Source: Sialis fuliginosa (lineage: Eukaryota > Arthropoda > Insecta > Megaloptera > Sialidae). Taken from it: a stretch of DNA of 64,000 nt. The position numbers and the translations under genes were made by a program. The notes below the pieces were generated by a model, which was not told the DNA's origin, did no database searches, and saw only the letters and a list, made by a program, of their open reading frames with translations. Within the stretch, counting starts at the first letter, position 1. Each line of letters begins with the position of its first letter. The DNA lies in the NCBI GenBank assembly GCA_961205875.1, contig OY540812.1:31133098-31197097 (forward strand). The letters run 5' to 3'. Positions 22,430-33,195 of this stretch are shown piece by piece.

Positions 22430-24700
22430 CAATGTTAATTTTTTTTTATTTTTTTTTTTTTTTTATTGAAATATATATAAATTTAGCTAGACCGGATTTG
22501 TTATTTTTCCTAAAATTTGAGTCCCAGTTTTCTCCGTGTATAGTAGATGTCATTTATATGTAGTTTTAATTAACAAAAAAACATCCAAATCGATCAAACA
22601 AAAATGGCAGAAAAACAGTGTGTGTTTTAAAAATAAAATTTTGTAATTCATTTAATCCAAATAAAAAAAATAAGTAAACAACTTACGAGATAAAGCCTTT
22701 CCCGTCTCAATCTTACCCCATCTTCCCCTACATACTTTGCAAACAATCACCACGTGTTACGATCTATTCCAAGGTGAGATATCAAACCTTACTAGGGTAC
22801 GTAAAGTAGAAATATGACAACAGGTATCCTTTTACTAGAGGGTGGGTCGACATTACGCCCCCCCCACCCCCTTCCCCCACTTACCACGCGCTTGAACGAA
22901 CCGTCTAACGGGCTCATTATTTACGAGAGCAAAGTTCCACCGAACCCACCTGGAGTCGAATTCAGAATTCGGAGTCAGGGACTCATATTTCATACGAGGA
23001 ATGATATCCAGCTTGTGAATTTTTTATAATGAACTATACGCTAAAGTCTTAATGTTGCTTTTCATAAGATTTTCAACTTTAATGTTGCACAATGGAATTG
23101 TAAGGTTTGAAATATTATATTCTTAACCCTCAACTACACCGAGAAAACAAATTTGGTTAAAATTAACCTATATTAATTTACCGTTGCGCATACTTTATAA
23201 TAAATTATTTATAACTAGGGGCTTTGCCCCTGGGCGCTTCAGCCCCAACCCCAAATCGTGCCATATTTAGATACTCAGATTTACTCGTGTGTATCGTGTG
23301 TATATTATACCCCTACCATTATTTTTAATATTTTACAAAAATGGCAAAATATCGTTGTGAACATTCATTTACACATTTTTGCATTCGACGTATTCAAAAA
23401 AGCATCTTTGTTTACCTATTACTTTCGTATATTTCATTATTACTTTGTATATTTACAATTTTAAGATGAATCTATATTTATCAATAAAACAATATTAACA
23501 TTTTTGTGTGTCAAACACATACTTGCAGTTTTAGTAGAGGGAATAGATACAAAAAAAGGGATGAATAGTGATGCATTCGGGAAGTTGGATTTTTTGGATT
23601 TGCTCTTTATATGTTCGAAGATTGGTTGAAAATCAAAAATTTGGAAAAATCGGCCATGTGCGTCCCGAGAAAATTGCATAATTGTGCATTTTTGATACAT
23701 TTCGAGTGTATCGCTATACTGTTTTTGAAATATCTCCGGTTCTATAGGTCGTAGGCAAATAAAAATAATAGTAAAATACTTATAAGTTAATAGACTATAG
23801 AACTGCGTAGGTAACGTTACTTTTCAAACGCATCCTAACCTCAAAAATAAAAAAAATGTCGAAAAACTTTTTTATCACTAATAATTCAATAATTAACGTA
23901 AAAATGAATGGATTTTTACGAAAAAAAGAGGAATGCATCACTTCAAAATGCTAATTGCTAATGCTAAATGTTATTATTTTACTCTTATAGGCACTTAATT
24001 AATTTAAATGTTACCTACCTACCTATAGATAAATTATAGATGAAAATTATAAATTTCAAATTTCATTATAACTAAAGAAAATTTTACACGTCTACTTGAT
24101 TCAACGTATTGTTCAAATAATAAACAAAACAATAAAATAAATAAGTTGGGAGTTATTTTACATATAGAAAAAGTGTGGTGTGCGATGTTCTTTATTCATT
24201 TTAATTAAAGAATAAGATTAATATTGATGATCTACGAGAATCAGCCAATACCTACCAATGACAGGATGCTCATTAAAACTTTGGTAACAATGTCAGATAA
24301 AATAAGCTTTAATTAAGTTACATTATTACAGAATAATTTTACATAAATTTTAATATTCATACGGTATGCAGGGACTTATTAAATTAGCTTACATTAAAAC
24401 TCCTTTCTTAAATTACACAGCAAACAATTTTATAACTGGAAAACCACGCAATGTACATAGTTATTTATATGTACATATACATATATATAATGTATGTACA
24501 TGTAGATACAATATTGTATAATAAACGCACCTAAATGATATGTATTTAATATTATTATTTGTTTAATAAAACGTTTTCTTTTGCAGGGGGATGTTTTCAT
24601 ATTTTAAACAAGAATAAATCGGTGAGTATACTTTTTAAATAATAATTTATTTTATTTTTGCTTGATTGCACAAAATCCGGTTGATTAAGAGTAATTCTAG
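22430..24700. other. mostly anonymous DNA with a pyrimidine-rich island
   Basis: A less AT-rich patch at about 22690-22990 contains CCCC-rich runs and ACCTGGAGTCGAATTCAGAA-type sequence. At 23214-23262 a TAACTAGGGGCTTTGCCCCT then GGCGCTTCAGCCCCAACC block resembles the start of another widespread arthropod repeat. I find no supported gene. The frames at 22814-23029 and 23461-23700 have no recognisable domain. Confidence 0.4.
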
Positions 24701-24705
24701 GTTAA

Positions 24706-25503
24706 CCCTTTCATGCATGGTGTCCACAAACGAGGGCATTTATATAAATAGGGCTTTCCTAGTTCTTACTAACATAAAATGACGACATATGTATTTCACT
24801 AAACAACTTCCAGTTGTATTTATCTCTATATATAAAAATTCATGTTCGTTTGTATGACGCTTATAGACTCGAGAATTATTGAACCGATTTCAATGCGGTT
24901 TTCACCAATAGTTAGATAATTTTTCTGTGCATGTCCATGGCTAATAATATTTTATAAAAACCTAAGATTGATAAAAAAATCTTTATCAAGTCGTGTTTTA
25001 TTTCCATGATGTCAGAGCATACAACTATCGTTTATATAAAAACATAGTAGCCTTGGAATAAAGAATTTTATAATTTACAAGAATTTATGGTTTCAATATT
25101 TTATTTTATTTATAACACTATGATCACGTTTCTTTCAAATATTTATTTTGTTGGGCAATTGGATGATTTTTGACACATGTTAACAATTAAATATTTTGAA
25201 ATACTCGTATATTTATTAATTGAAAATTGAAATATTTTATAGAAACATTTTACTTCCAAGAAAGGTAAAATATCGAAATTAATTATGATTGTTCCTAACC
25301 TATTTATTTTGATTTTCATAGGTTCAGTAACTATTGAACTGATTTAATTCCGGTTTTCATGAATAGAGTTTCACGAGGAAGCTTTTGGTATATATTTTGT
25401 GGATATTAACCCGGGTAACACCAGGTAAAATGCGCTAGTTTATTATAAATTCAGCTCGAGACGTGTAAATTTTTTTGTTACAAAATTTAGCTAAATGAAA
25501 GGG
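24706..25503. mobile_element. piggyBac-like miniature element
   Basis: TTAA (24702-24705) then CCCTTTCATGCATGG on the left. On the right, TAAATGAAAGGG then TTAA (25504-25507). TTAA duplications with CCCTTT-type ends are the hallmark of the piggyBac superfamily. The 798-bp interior is occupied mainly by another dispersed repeat (24826-25440), so the original miniature element was probably under 200 bp. No transposase. Confidence 0.7.
24826..25440 (+). repeat. dispersed repeat inside the piggyBac-like element
   Basis: Starts TCTCTATATATAAAAATTCA then TGTTCGTTTGTATG and AACCGATTTCAATGCGGTTT. It ends ACCCGGGTAACACCAGGTAA then AATGCGCTAGTT. This start and end are typical of a widespread insect repeat. 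A shorter copy of the 3' part lies at 28550-28685 (ACTACTGAACGGATTT ... CCAATGCGCTAGTT). Confidence 0.65.
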
Positions 25504-25509
25504 TTAAAT

Positions 25510-26275
25510 ATCTATTTTTGTAGCATTTAGTATTTATCCTTTAAAATCAATCGATTAATTTAACTAGTTTAGGATGGTCAATCAATTTACAAAGGACTTC
25601 GCACAAAAGAAATGGATTTTGCATTAAGGTTAAAATTATTTTGTAACATGGGGTAATGAATGTACGAAAAAAACTCATAATTTCCCCTTCAAGGAGCACC
25701 CAAACATATACAATTTTATTTTTATCTTCTAAAACTTTTTGATCGTGTACCCCTAAGACGAAAATTATTATAAGTGCAAAGAGTAAAAAGTGTTTAGAAT
25801 TAGTCAAAGAATACACAGAAGTTATTTTTGGTACTTTTTTTTCGGTAAAAATGTCATCAAAAATGTGCAATCTTTGGCTTAATTCATTTTTAAATCCTTC
25901 AGGAGATAAAAATAAAGATTAAAAAGTTTTGGTGCACCTTGGAGCGGAAATGATGGGTTTTCATAGATTACGCCCATTGCAAACACTTTGAACTGTCATT
26001 TCTCCAAGTTACAAAAAATCATCCAAATTTTATGCGGACTCGACACCATAACTAAAAGCTAGAGAACATCGATTGAAATGTGTAATACTCAATTAATTTT
26101 GCATTAAACTTATTATAAATGGCTTTCGAATATCTCAAACATATCTAGCAATACAATTTTATCAAAACGAATTCTCCATACGAGATATAAAATATAATAA
26201 AAGTACTAAAGTGTCTAAAAGTTGAAACGGAATTATATTGATATCCGAAAGCCTAGGTATTTCATAGGGATCACA
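25510..26275. other. anonymous AT-rich DNA
   Basis: No recognisable gene or paired ends. The minus-strand open frame at 25547-25870 has no start context, domain or homologue I recognise. Confidence 0.45.
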
Positions 26276-26420
26276 ACCTGTCGGTGACATCCCCACAGTA
26301 ACGTCGCGTTACCGAGCAAGCGCGGAGTTTGTGGGGGTGTGGGGGCGTGGGGGGGGGGGGGGGACGGAGGCGCTCCCACGTTAACGTCTGATTTATCTTA
26401 CGGCGTCACTCAACAGTGGC
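26276..26420. other. GC-rich island with a G-run
   Basis: About 145 bp of strongly GC-raised DNA: TAACGTCGCGTTACC palindrome, a GTGGGGG-type run with 15 consecutive G at 26349-26363, and GGAGGCGCTCCCACGTTAAC. No open frame or paired ends were found. It could be a remnant of a GC-rich transposon or a regulatory patch, but I cannot choose. Confidence 0.4.
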
Positions 26421-26751
26421 GTGTCTGTTAAATATGTATATTCCTATATATTATAATATCACAGATTAATATAATATTATATACGTATATTAATATATAT
26501 CAAGCTGTCACTTGTGTATTAAGCTTTTTGCATTATTCAAGAGGTTACTAGAGAGGTTCTTAACTTTTTTGGGAAGTTGTGAAACAATTTCATTACAAAT
26601 AATAATTATTTTTTACTATAAAAGTACGGTGTGCCAATTTAGATGATATTAGAAATTTTGTTATGTTAAATTGTAAAAATTACTGATTTATAATACTATT
26701 AGCTGTTAGTGTTATCCGTGACTTCACCCGTGTAGAATATAGGTTAGGTCA

Positions 26752-26940
26752 GCGCTTCTCAACCTTTTAGTGTTTGCGACCCAATTTTCAATCACAATTC
26801 GCATCCCCCCCCCTCCTCATACAATATTTTTTTAAACCTTCTTTCGAAAAACTTTGCTCTGCAAGACAGGCCCAAGGGAGTCACTAATAATTATTAATCT
26901 TGTTTTTAATTTAATATTGATAAGTTAATTATTAAGGAAA
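26752..26940 (+). mobile_element. truncated hAT element (CAGCGMTTCTCAACC family)
   Basis: Starts CAGCGCTTCTCAACCTTTTA with GTGTTTGCGACCC and continues TTTCGAAAAACTTTGC, TCTGCAAGACAG, TATTAATCTTGTTTTTAATT and GATAAGTTAATTATTAA. This is the complement-end half of the family member at 57314-58672. The opposite end is missing. Confidence 0.7.
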
Positions 26941-27078
26941 TTGGGTTTAAGCGAAAAGGACTGAATTTTTTATATGTTATAGCCCTGATCATCCCGGTCG
27001 AAAGTCCCAATGGGCACAACCCTCCATATTGCGTGTTTTTGCCGCTAAAGGGCACGGTGCCTCCATAATTCTATCACG

Positions 27079-27243
27079 AGTAACGTAGATTCAAATTGCA
27101 AAAAAGCCGTTAGAAAAATCTGACACTCAGGATACATGTGTTTTTGGGCTCGGCGAATCCGAATCTGGGATTCACACGATGATAAAAAGTATCCTGAGTG
27201 TCAGATTTTTCTAATGGCTTTTTGGCAATTTGACTACGTTACT
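27079..27243. mobile_element. hairpin element with 55-bp arms
   Basis: Left arm 27079-27135 and right arm 27189-27243 are inverted repeats differing at only a few positions (AGTAACGTAG ... CTGACACTCAGGATAC). The 53-bp loop contains GAATCCGAATCTGGGATTC, itself near-palindromic. The transcript of either strand would form a long hairpin. No target duplication can be called with confidence. Confidence 0.8.
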
Positions 27244-27639
27244 ATAGTGTGGTTAATCATGTTGACCTTTCTATTTTTAGTTAAAAATTAGCCCACCACA
27301 ACGTCTCTTTTGGCCACCTCGTGCGCTGCGATCGATTTCGTTTCCCCCACCACCTACTTAACACTCAGCGAATAGACCTGAGTTATAAAAATTAAAATTA
27401 TATATTTTTGACGCTTTTAGAGGGGAATGGTTAACCATTATTCAATCCCGGCGAGTAGAGTATCAAATGAAAGCTGTCAATTCAAGAAATTTAAATATGT
27501 GTTATATTAAAATCTTTAACAAATTTTAAAAAATTGTAAAAATATTTCTACAATAAAAAAAATTGAAATTTATCTAAATTAAATTAAAAAAAAAAAAGAG
27601 TATAACACGAAAACATTTTTAAATTTATACTATATATAA

Positions 27640-27740
27640 AACTGCAGTCGAGTCAAGACGAGACGACAGTTAGATAAGTATCGGTCCTTTCTCGTCGATA
27701 TTTCAGACCGAGACCGAGAAAATTCTCGAAGTGTTCATAC
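27640..27740 (+). repeat. hAT-like family fragment with CGAGAC motifs
   Basis: CTGCAGTCGAGTCAAGACGA followed by GACGACAG, then TCTCGTCG and AGACCGAGACCGAGAA. It shares the alternating CGAGAC/GTCTCG motifs of 31856-33173 and looks like a subterminal zone. Confidence 0.4.
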
Positions 27741-28034
27741 ATAATTTACAAGTTAAATTCATACATGCATATGACAGAAATACATGTAGGAAAAAGATGG
27801 CAAGATCGTATATTATAACTTCGAAACATAAATATCATTTGACATCACAATTTATTGGTTTTACCACAATAAATATTTACATGTTGTATAATGTACACAT
27901 ACAATTTTGTATTTGTTCTTCATCTTGTATATCTACCAGTTATACCACCTATATAAATACATAGTTTCCAATAGAGACACAGAATGGGAAGATAACTTAT
28001 CGCAGGGCAAAAAAGTCTTTATGACATTAAATCA

Positions 28035-28255
28035 ATGAGAAATTTAAAATTTATTAAAATTTTGAAATCGGAGAGTATATTTTTTTAACAATTTAAGAAA
28101 AATTTCGAATTAATATTTTTAAATAAAAATGTATAAAAATTAAATGGTTAACCAATGTCAGTTCGTGAATACTTTATATATGTTTATTAAAATTGTTCGA
28201 TAAAATTAACACTTTTGGTGAAGCACTGTGCATTTACTTTACAGATGTTTTTTTT
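28035..28255 (-). repeat. 0.8-kb dispersed repeat, partial copy 4
   Basis: On the complement it reads AACATCTGTAAAGTAAATGC then ACAGTGCTTC, TTAACCATTTAATTTTTATA and TTTCAAAATTTT. It keeps both edges but lacks the central minisatellite and the CACCCCT/GACAGAC section. Confidence 0.7.
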
Positions 28256-28980
28256 GTATTTTTTGTATATTTTGTATCGTAAATAACGTCATTATACACA
28301 TAGAATCATAAAATAAGCCCTTTTAACTCTGAGATTTACCGTTAAAATAATTCAATTTCCGAAAAATTGTCACTTACGATAATTGAAGGGTTAGGGCTCG
28401 ATATAGTATAATACAAACCAATTTTCATTTTCGGCAAAATCTTTGGTCTCATTTTAGCCGAATATTCGATCGGACTCTAGTTATTGGTTCCTGCAAATAT
28501 CAAACTGAATAATCTATTCATAAAACAAAGTCCTTCTCAGCATCTGTCTGTACACGATTTTCTCAGTAACTACTGAACGGATTTTATTCCGGTTTTCACT
28601 AATGGACGTGGAAGGTTTAGGTTTAATAGGTTTATTACAGATTGAATTTATATCGTCGGGTAACATGGGTCCAATGCGCTAGTTAAATATATATACTTAG
28701 CATTTTCTGCGAATATCGGAAATCGATTTCGTCGTTAGTCGAGGTCCCGTTCTATACATACGAGTATGATAAGAAATTAAATTTAAATATGGTTAAATTG
28801 TTTTACAATTTGAATATTTTCCGTAGATAAAAATATAACATTTTTTCTACGAATTTATTTGCGTATGAGGAAGTGAACCGGAAATAACAAAATATTCTCC
28901 CGACGATTAGATTCCGACAACTTGGATACATGAATGTAGGTGACTGTGTATGAATTTGTGACAAGAGTATAACATATATA

Positions 28981-29453
28981 CAGTGCAACCTCGATATAAC
29001 AAAACTGAATGGAAGTAGAAAATATTCGCTATACCAAGTAATTTGTTACAGTGAGGTTTGTTATATAAAGGTTAGGTTGGTCTACAATTCGTTATAACAA
29101 GGTAAGAATGTAGCGATGTCTATTTTTTTCGTTGCAGGATTCTCGTCTACATACTTAATGATTTCTCGTTTCTTTGCGACGGTTAAGGAACACCTTTTTT
29201 GTTTTTCAGCCATTCCAACTTTAAAACTAGCAACAGTGACAAACAGCAAAAAAACAATAACGATTGTCTTACGAAAAATTTTACGTGTCTGAACCTGTCG
29301 AAAAATTCGTTATAAAGAGGTTGTTGACAAATGTATTCCTAATATAAAGGTATATTTTGCATTAGCTCTTATGGGCAGTTCTATGGGATTTCGAAAAATT
29401 TGTTAAATCGAGGAAATCGTTATATTGAGGCTTGTTATATTAAGGTTACACTG
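28981..29453 (-). mobile_element. pogo/Tigger-like element, internally deleted
   Basis: Flanked by TA (28979-28980, 29454-29455). Left end CAGTGCAACCTCGATATAAC; right end on the complement CAGTGTAACCTTAATATAAC. These CAGTG-AACCTC-ATATAAC termini are those of the pogo/Tigger branch of Tc1/mariner. Further internal CGTTATA motifs repeat on both sides. The 473-bp copy keeps only the N-terminus of its transposase (29082-29213). Confidence 0.9.
29082..29213 (-). pseudogene. N-terminal helix-turn-helix remnant of a pogo/Tigger-type transposase
   Basis: Begins with ATG and reads MAEKQKRCSLTVAKKREIIK then YVDENPATKKIDIATF, ending after 43 codons. The LT-AKKREII-YVDENP--KK-DIA-F pattern matches the CENP-B-type N-terminal DNA-binding domain of pogo/Tigger transposases. 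The frame loses similarity at PCYNEL where the deletion joins the terminal sequence. The second DNA-binding part and the whole DDE domain are absent. Confidence 0.85.
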
Positions 29454-29653
29454 TATATATATTCAAATAAAATAAAGCCTTGTATTTAAATGCACTTTTT
29501 TTAAATCATTGCACACTAAAAATTCGATAGTATGCACTTTGTACACTCGAACATAAATTTTAATATTTTACACTGAATAATCTCACTGATTTTTTTTATA
29601 TTTTTAATGTGATTTTTTGATGATTATTTATTACATATTTTTAATATACATTA

Positions 29654-30068
29654 ACCTGCAAAAGTTTAAGATCACCTGAAAAAATGTCGATTTCTGGACT
29701 TTTTGCTAATATTCTTGACCGGTTTATTCAATTCGTCTCAGTAATTTTTCGCTGTGAATGGCTCAATTTATTCAAAATAACTATTTGAGCTCGTTTTTCT
29801 TTCGAAATTTGCTGTGCTTTTCCATTTTCGTGTTTTCTGTAAAAAAATATTTTTTGGGGGATATACTTACTAATTTTAGGGAAAAAGAAGTTGTCGCTAT
29901 GGCAAAGCTGAGACAATTTGAATTAACACTTTGAAATACATGTGAGCGAGGAACATATTTTATTACCGGTAAATACAAACACGTTGAATATAGCGGTGAG
30001 AGACCGAGAAATATTCGCAAAAGTCCCAAAAATGAAATTTTTTCAAGTGTTCTTAAACTTTTGCAGGG
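29654..30068 (-). mobile_element. Tc1-like element, internally deleted, keeping the 5' end
   Basis: Flanked by TA (29652-29653, 30069-30070). Left end ACCTGCAAAAGTTTAAGATC; right end on the complement CCCTGCAAAAGTTTAAGAAC. The 415-bp element has at least 30 bp of inverted ends. The only coding remnant is a helix-turn-helix on the minus strand. Confidence 0.9.
29728..29830 (-). pseudogene. helix-turn-helix remnant of a Tc1-like transposase
   Basis: The minus frame reads GKAQQISKEKRAQIVILNKL then SHSQRKITET and stops. LS-EKRAQIV-L---G-SQR-IA is the first helix-turn-helix of Tc1-type transposases. An adjacent frame holds the ATG, so at least one frame break lies at the start. Nothing of the catalytic domain remains. 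Confidence 0.75.
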
Positions 30069-30069
30069 T

Positions 30070-31850
30070 AATGTATTTATTCCAATTTTTGTGATTTTCT
30101 ATATTTCAACCTAACCAAAACCAAACTCCCTTCGCCTCAATATATATTCATTCTGAATAACTATATATGTACGTGATTTTTGACAATTGTGACGTCTTAT
30201 TGGCATTTTCTTCAATACGAGTTATTTAGTGCAAAATATTAAAATTTATCTTCGAGTGTAATATTAACACGCTAACCACAATTTAATATAAATATCATCA
30301 AAGTAAAAATAATACGATAAATAATTATTTTAGATATATGGTATAAAATTTGAAGGAAACTTAATTTAATTTAATTTAATTCTAAACTACAAAAATATAG
30401 AATCTTTCATTAAAATTGAGTTTTGTAGCTTTAAATTTTCGAAAGTTTACATTACTTTAAATTATTCAAGAATATTTAGATAAAACACTAAACACAAAAT
30501 GATTTTTAGAGTTACGTAGAAAACTAGAAACCCTTATAGTTTCGCTCTGTCCATCCGTTTATATAAATTTTATACCTATTAAGATGAAATTTGATATACG
30601 GATGAAGATTGGTAACCCAAAACTATAAATTTGAAAAAAATATTTTTTTTACCCCCTTCTCATAGATTGAAAAGTATACCTACTCAAATTTTTTTCACTC
30701 ACACCATTGAGTGGGGTGTCTTTAGCTAGGTTTCCTAAATGCAACAAAATATATTTTAGGACCTTTTGATTTAACCCTTCAGTCATGATATATTTGCGAT
30801 ATATTTGATACGTATTATCAAGTAAGTAATGTTAGTGAGAACGACTACGGAACCCTATCAAGTGTGTGCCCAACACGCATTTGACCGTTTTATTAAACAT
30901 TATGCTTAAAAACGTTAATTAAAAACAGCTCATTAATCCCTCTTAAACAGAAATAAGATATCAAAAACAGGCCACATCAATAAAATAATATAATTCTTTT
31001 CGGGACCACACTGTATATTTCAATATAAATTTAAAACGCACATTTTTAATTCTAATATCATTCAAAATTTGAATTTTGTCTCCTTAAGATATCGAATAAG
31101 TACTGTAATATATGTAATTTTTCTCTGGCTTGCGTCAAAATTTTTCTTTACTGACATGAGATCGTGATTTTACATACATATCTATATCTATCTTATTCTG
31201 GAGATCATAAGGGACACATTTATAAAAATATAATCCAAATCGCGGTACAGTACCTTATGAGATTAGTCTTAACAAACATACAATTTTATTCTCTTTATTA
31301 AATTAGAAAAGATAATGGGTATAGCTCCTTAACAAAACATTAAAGAAATTAAATTTAAAAAAAATCTATATCTTGATGTTCAATTCCCTTACCTGCCTGT
31401 TTAAAATACAAAAGAAGTTAAAATAAACTTAAAAATAAAACAAAGAAACCTTCCTTTCCTAACATTTTCAAACTTAATAATATCGAAAAATAATTTGCTT
31501 TTCCTCATATTACACGGTTTCTTACTAAAGAAAGAGCAAATATGTTTTCATCTTTATTACTCGAAGGAGTCTGCTGATCAAAACGAATTTCCTTAGAGAA
31601 TAACTTGCAATAACACATTAAAAGAAATCTTATTAGAAAATCCTAAAAAACATTATTTGCTTTGTGTATAATATATTAACGTAACAAGTAACATTTTCAC
31701 GGGAGCGACGGGTAGGGGGGGGGGATTTGTAAAGTTTTTAAATGCATACATTATTAATCAATTTATTTGTAGTAAAACCTCTATGATTTAAATATCAAAT
31801 TTTTTTTATATTAACCAATAATAACTCAAAAGAAAATACAAGTCGAATTT
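30070..31850. other. anonymous AT-rich DNA
   Basis: There is a short TTAAT tandem at 30358-30380, and ACGGAACCCTATCA-like sequence at about 30847 that resembles the edge of a known insect repeat. No gene or paired ends are supported. Confidence 0.45.
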
Positions 31851-32091
31851 TAGTTAGTGTTGCAAGCCGAGACCAGACTTTTCTCGGTCTCGAAACGAGA
31901 TCGAAACTATATACTATATACATAATTCAAAAGGAGGTGGGTAGAGAAGGCCTATGCGTTAAACGAAGTATCATGTATACAAAAAAAATCGGTTATTCAA
32001 AAAGAATAAACTGATTTCATTACGCTAATACAAAACTCCAACCAAATCACAAATTTTCTACTCGAAATCAACTTTTATTTCCTGTCTTACA

Positions 32092-32350
32092 AGTGTTCAG
32101 TGTACCCACCATCTGCAGCACGGGCAACATCAAGGGGGGGATAAAAATTCCTCCCAGACGCGTATCGGCATATCACGATCCACTGTGAGTTGATCGCTGT
32201 TATTGTTATTTAAATGTAGACGTTCAAATGTAGCACACGCCAGATAGTAGATTGAAGGATCGCAAGCTCACGGCTATCTCGATTTGTGGATTTTCCCAAA
32301 CGCACCACGGATTCATCCTCGTGGTCGTCCTGGACTTTTTGTTTTGAACA
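32092..32350 (-). pseudogene. IS630/mariner-type transposase relic joining N- and C-terminal parts
   Basis: On the minus strand, SPGRPRG is followed by GKSTNRDSRELAILQSTIWR then VLHLN. This matches the KSTRRASRELGIPQSTVWRVL helix-turn-helix of insect IS630-type transposases. After a short gap, PIRVWEEF and PLDVARAADGGYTEHL match the RVWEELEYRLDVCRATNGAHIEHL terminus. The whole catalytic centre is missing. A GGTTATTCAAAAAGAATA block at 31991-32008 is the likely outer end of the same element. Confidence 0.8.
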
Positions 32351-32483
32351 TACACCTTATAACAGACAAAAACTATGGTTATGACTTATCAAATACAAAT
32401 CCCCTAACCATAAAATTGTAAGAGTTAGACTTACACGTGTTTCAATAGCAATGCTATTATCATCGGAGTCCTACAGACACTAA

Positions 32484-32826
32484 CTTAAATCTAAATAACT
32501 ACGACTATTTATATACTGACAATGAGTCATTACTTTAATAAGGTGAAAAGGTTGGACCATAGGGGTTCATCGTCGGAATTAAATACTTTACCCTTATTTT
32601 TAAAAAATCTCCATATTGCGGTTTCTAACAGTAAAGTTTTAGATTGCTATGAAAGTATGGAGATTTTCAAAAATAAGGGTAAAGTATTTAATTCCGACAA
32701 TGGACCCCTATTCACCTTATTAAAGTAATGATTCAGACCAACACGGTCAATGATTACCGTTCCAGGATAAGTTCTGGTTCAGTAGTTTCTAAGATATATA
32801 AATAGTCGTAGTTATTTAGATTTAAG
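32484..32826. mobile_element. foldback element, 343 bp, nearly all stem
   Basis: The two halves are inverted copies: CTTAAATCTAAATAACTACG at 32484 pairs with the exact complement ending at 32826. TCATTACTTTAATAAGGTGA, TCGGAATTAAATACTTTACC and CTTATTTTT-AAAATCTCCATA pair near the centre. The right half carries an extra segment of about 60 bp between the two paired blocks. The open frame across it arises from the symmetry. Confidence 0.85.
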
Positions 32827-33195
32827 TTTTAAGATTTGGTAGGGTAAACTCAATGAAGATAATAATTTTGACCTTGAGTGGAAGTTAAGTGTTAAGGTCA
32901 TTGTGGGGTCAGAATTTTTTTTTTAAATGGAAACTTAGTTTGGTCATTTTTAGCAGATTTCTAGTTTGCAGAAAAATAGAAATAACTTTTGTCTCAAAAT
33001 TTTGTTTAAAAAACTTCAATTTCAACGTTATTTTTTTACATAAAAAAATTTTATTTTATGAAATGATACTGGCTTATTTTTTAAGAGAAGAGATTGAGAC
33101 GAGATGGCTTCAATATTAACGAAACGTGATCGAGACGAGACCTACCTGATTCTCGTCTCGTCTGCGGCCCCCATTTTACTTTAGCTCTCCACTTC

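Larger units (their letters stand above)
31856..33173. mobile_element. hAT-like element containing other elements
   Basis: Left end AGTGTTGCAAGCCGAGACC with a nearby TCTCGGTCTCGAAACGAGA palindrome; right end on the complement TGGGGGCCGCAGACGAGACG. Flanking 8-mers TTTTAGTT (31848-31855) and TTTTACTT (33174-33181) match at seven of eight. CGAGAC motifs repeat at both ends. The 1318-bp span carries a mariner-type relic (about 31980-32360) and a foldback element (32484-32826), so it is at least a two-guest nest. The boundaries are less certain than for the CAGTG-type hATs here. Confidence 0.6.

Noticed and set aside
32522-32728. 68-codon frame in the foldback element
   Set aside because: Both halves are inverted copies. 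The frame is a result of the symmetry.
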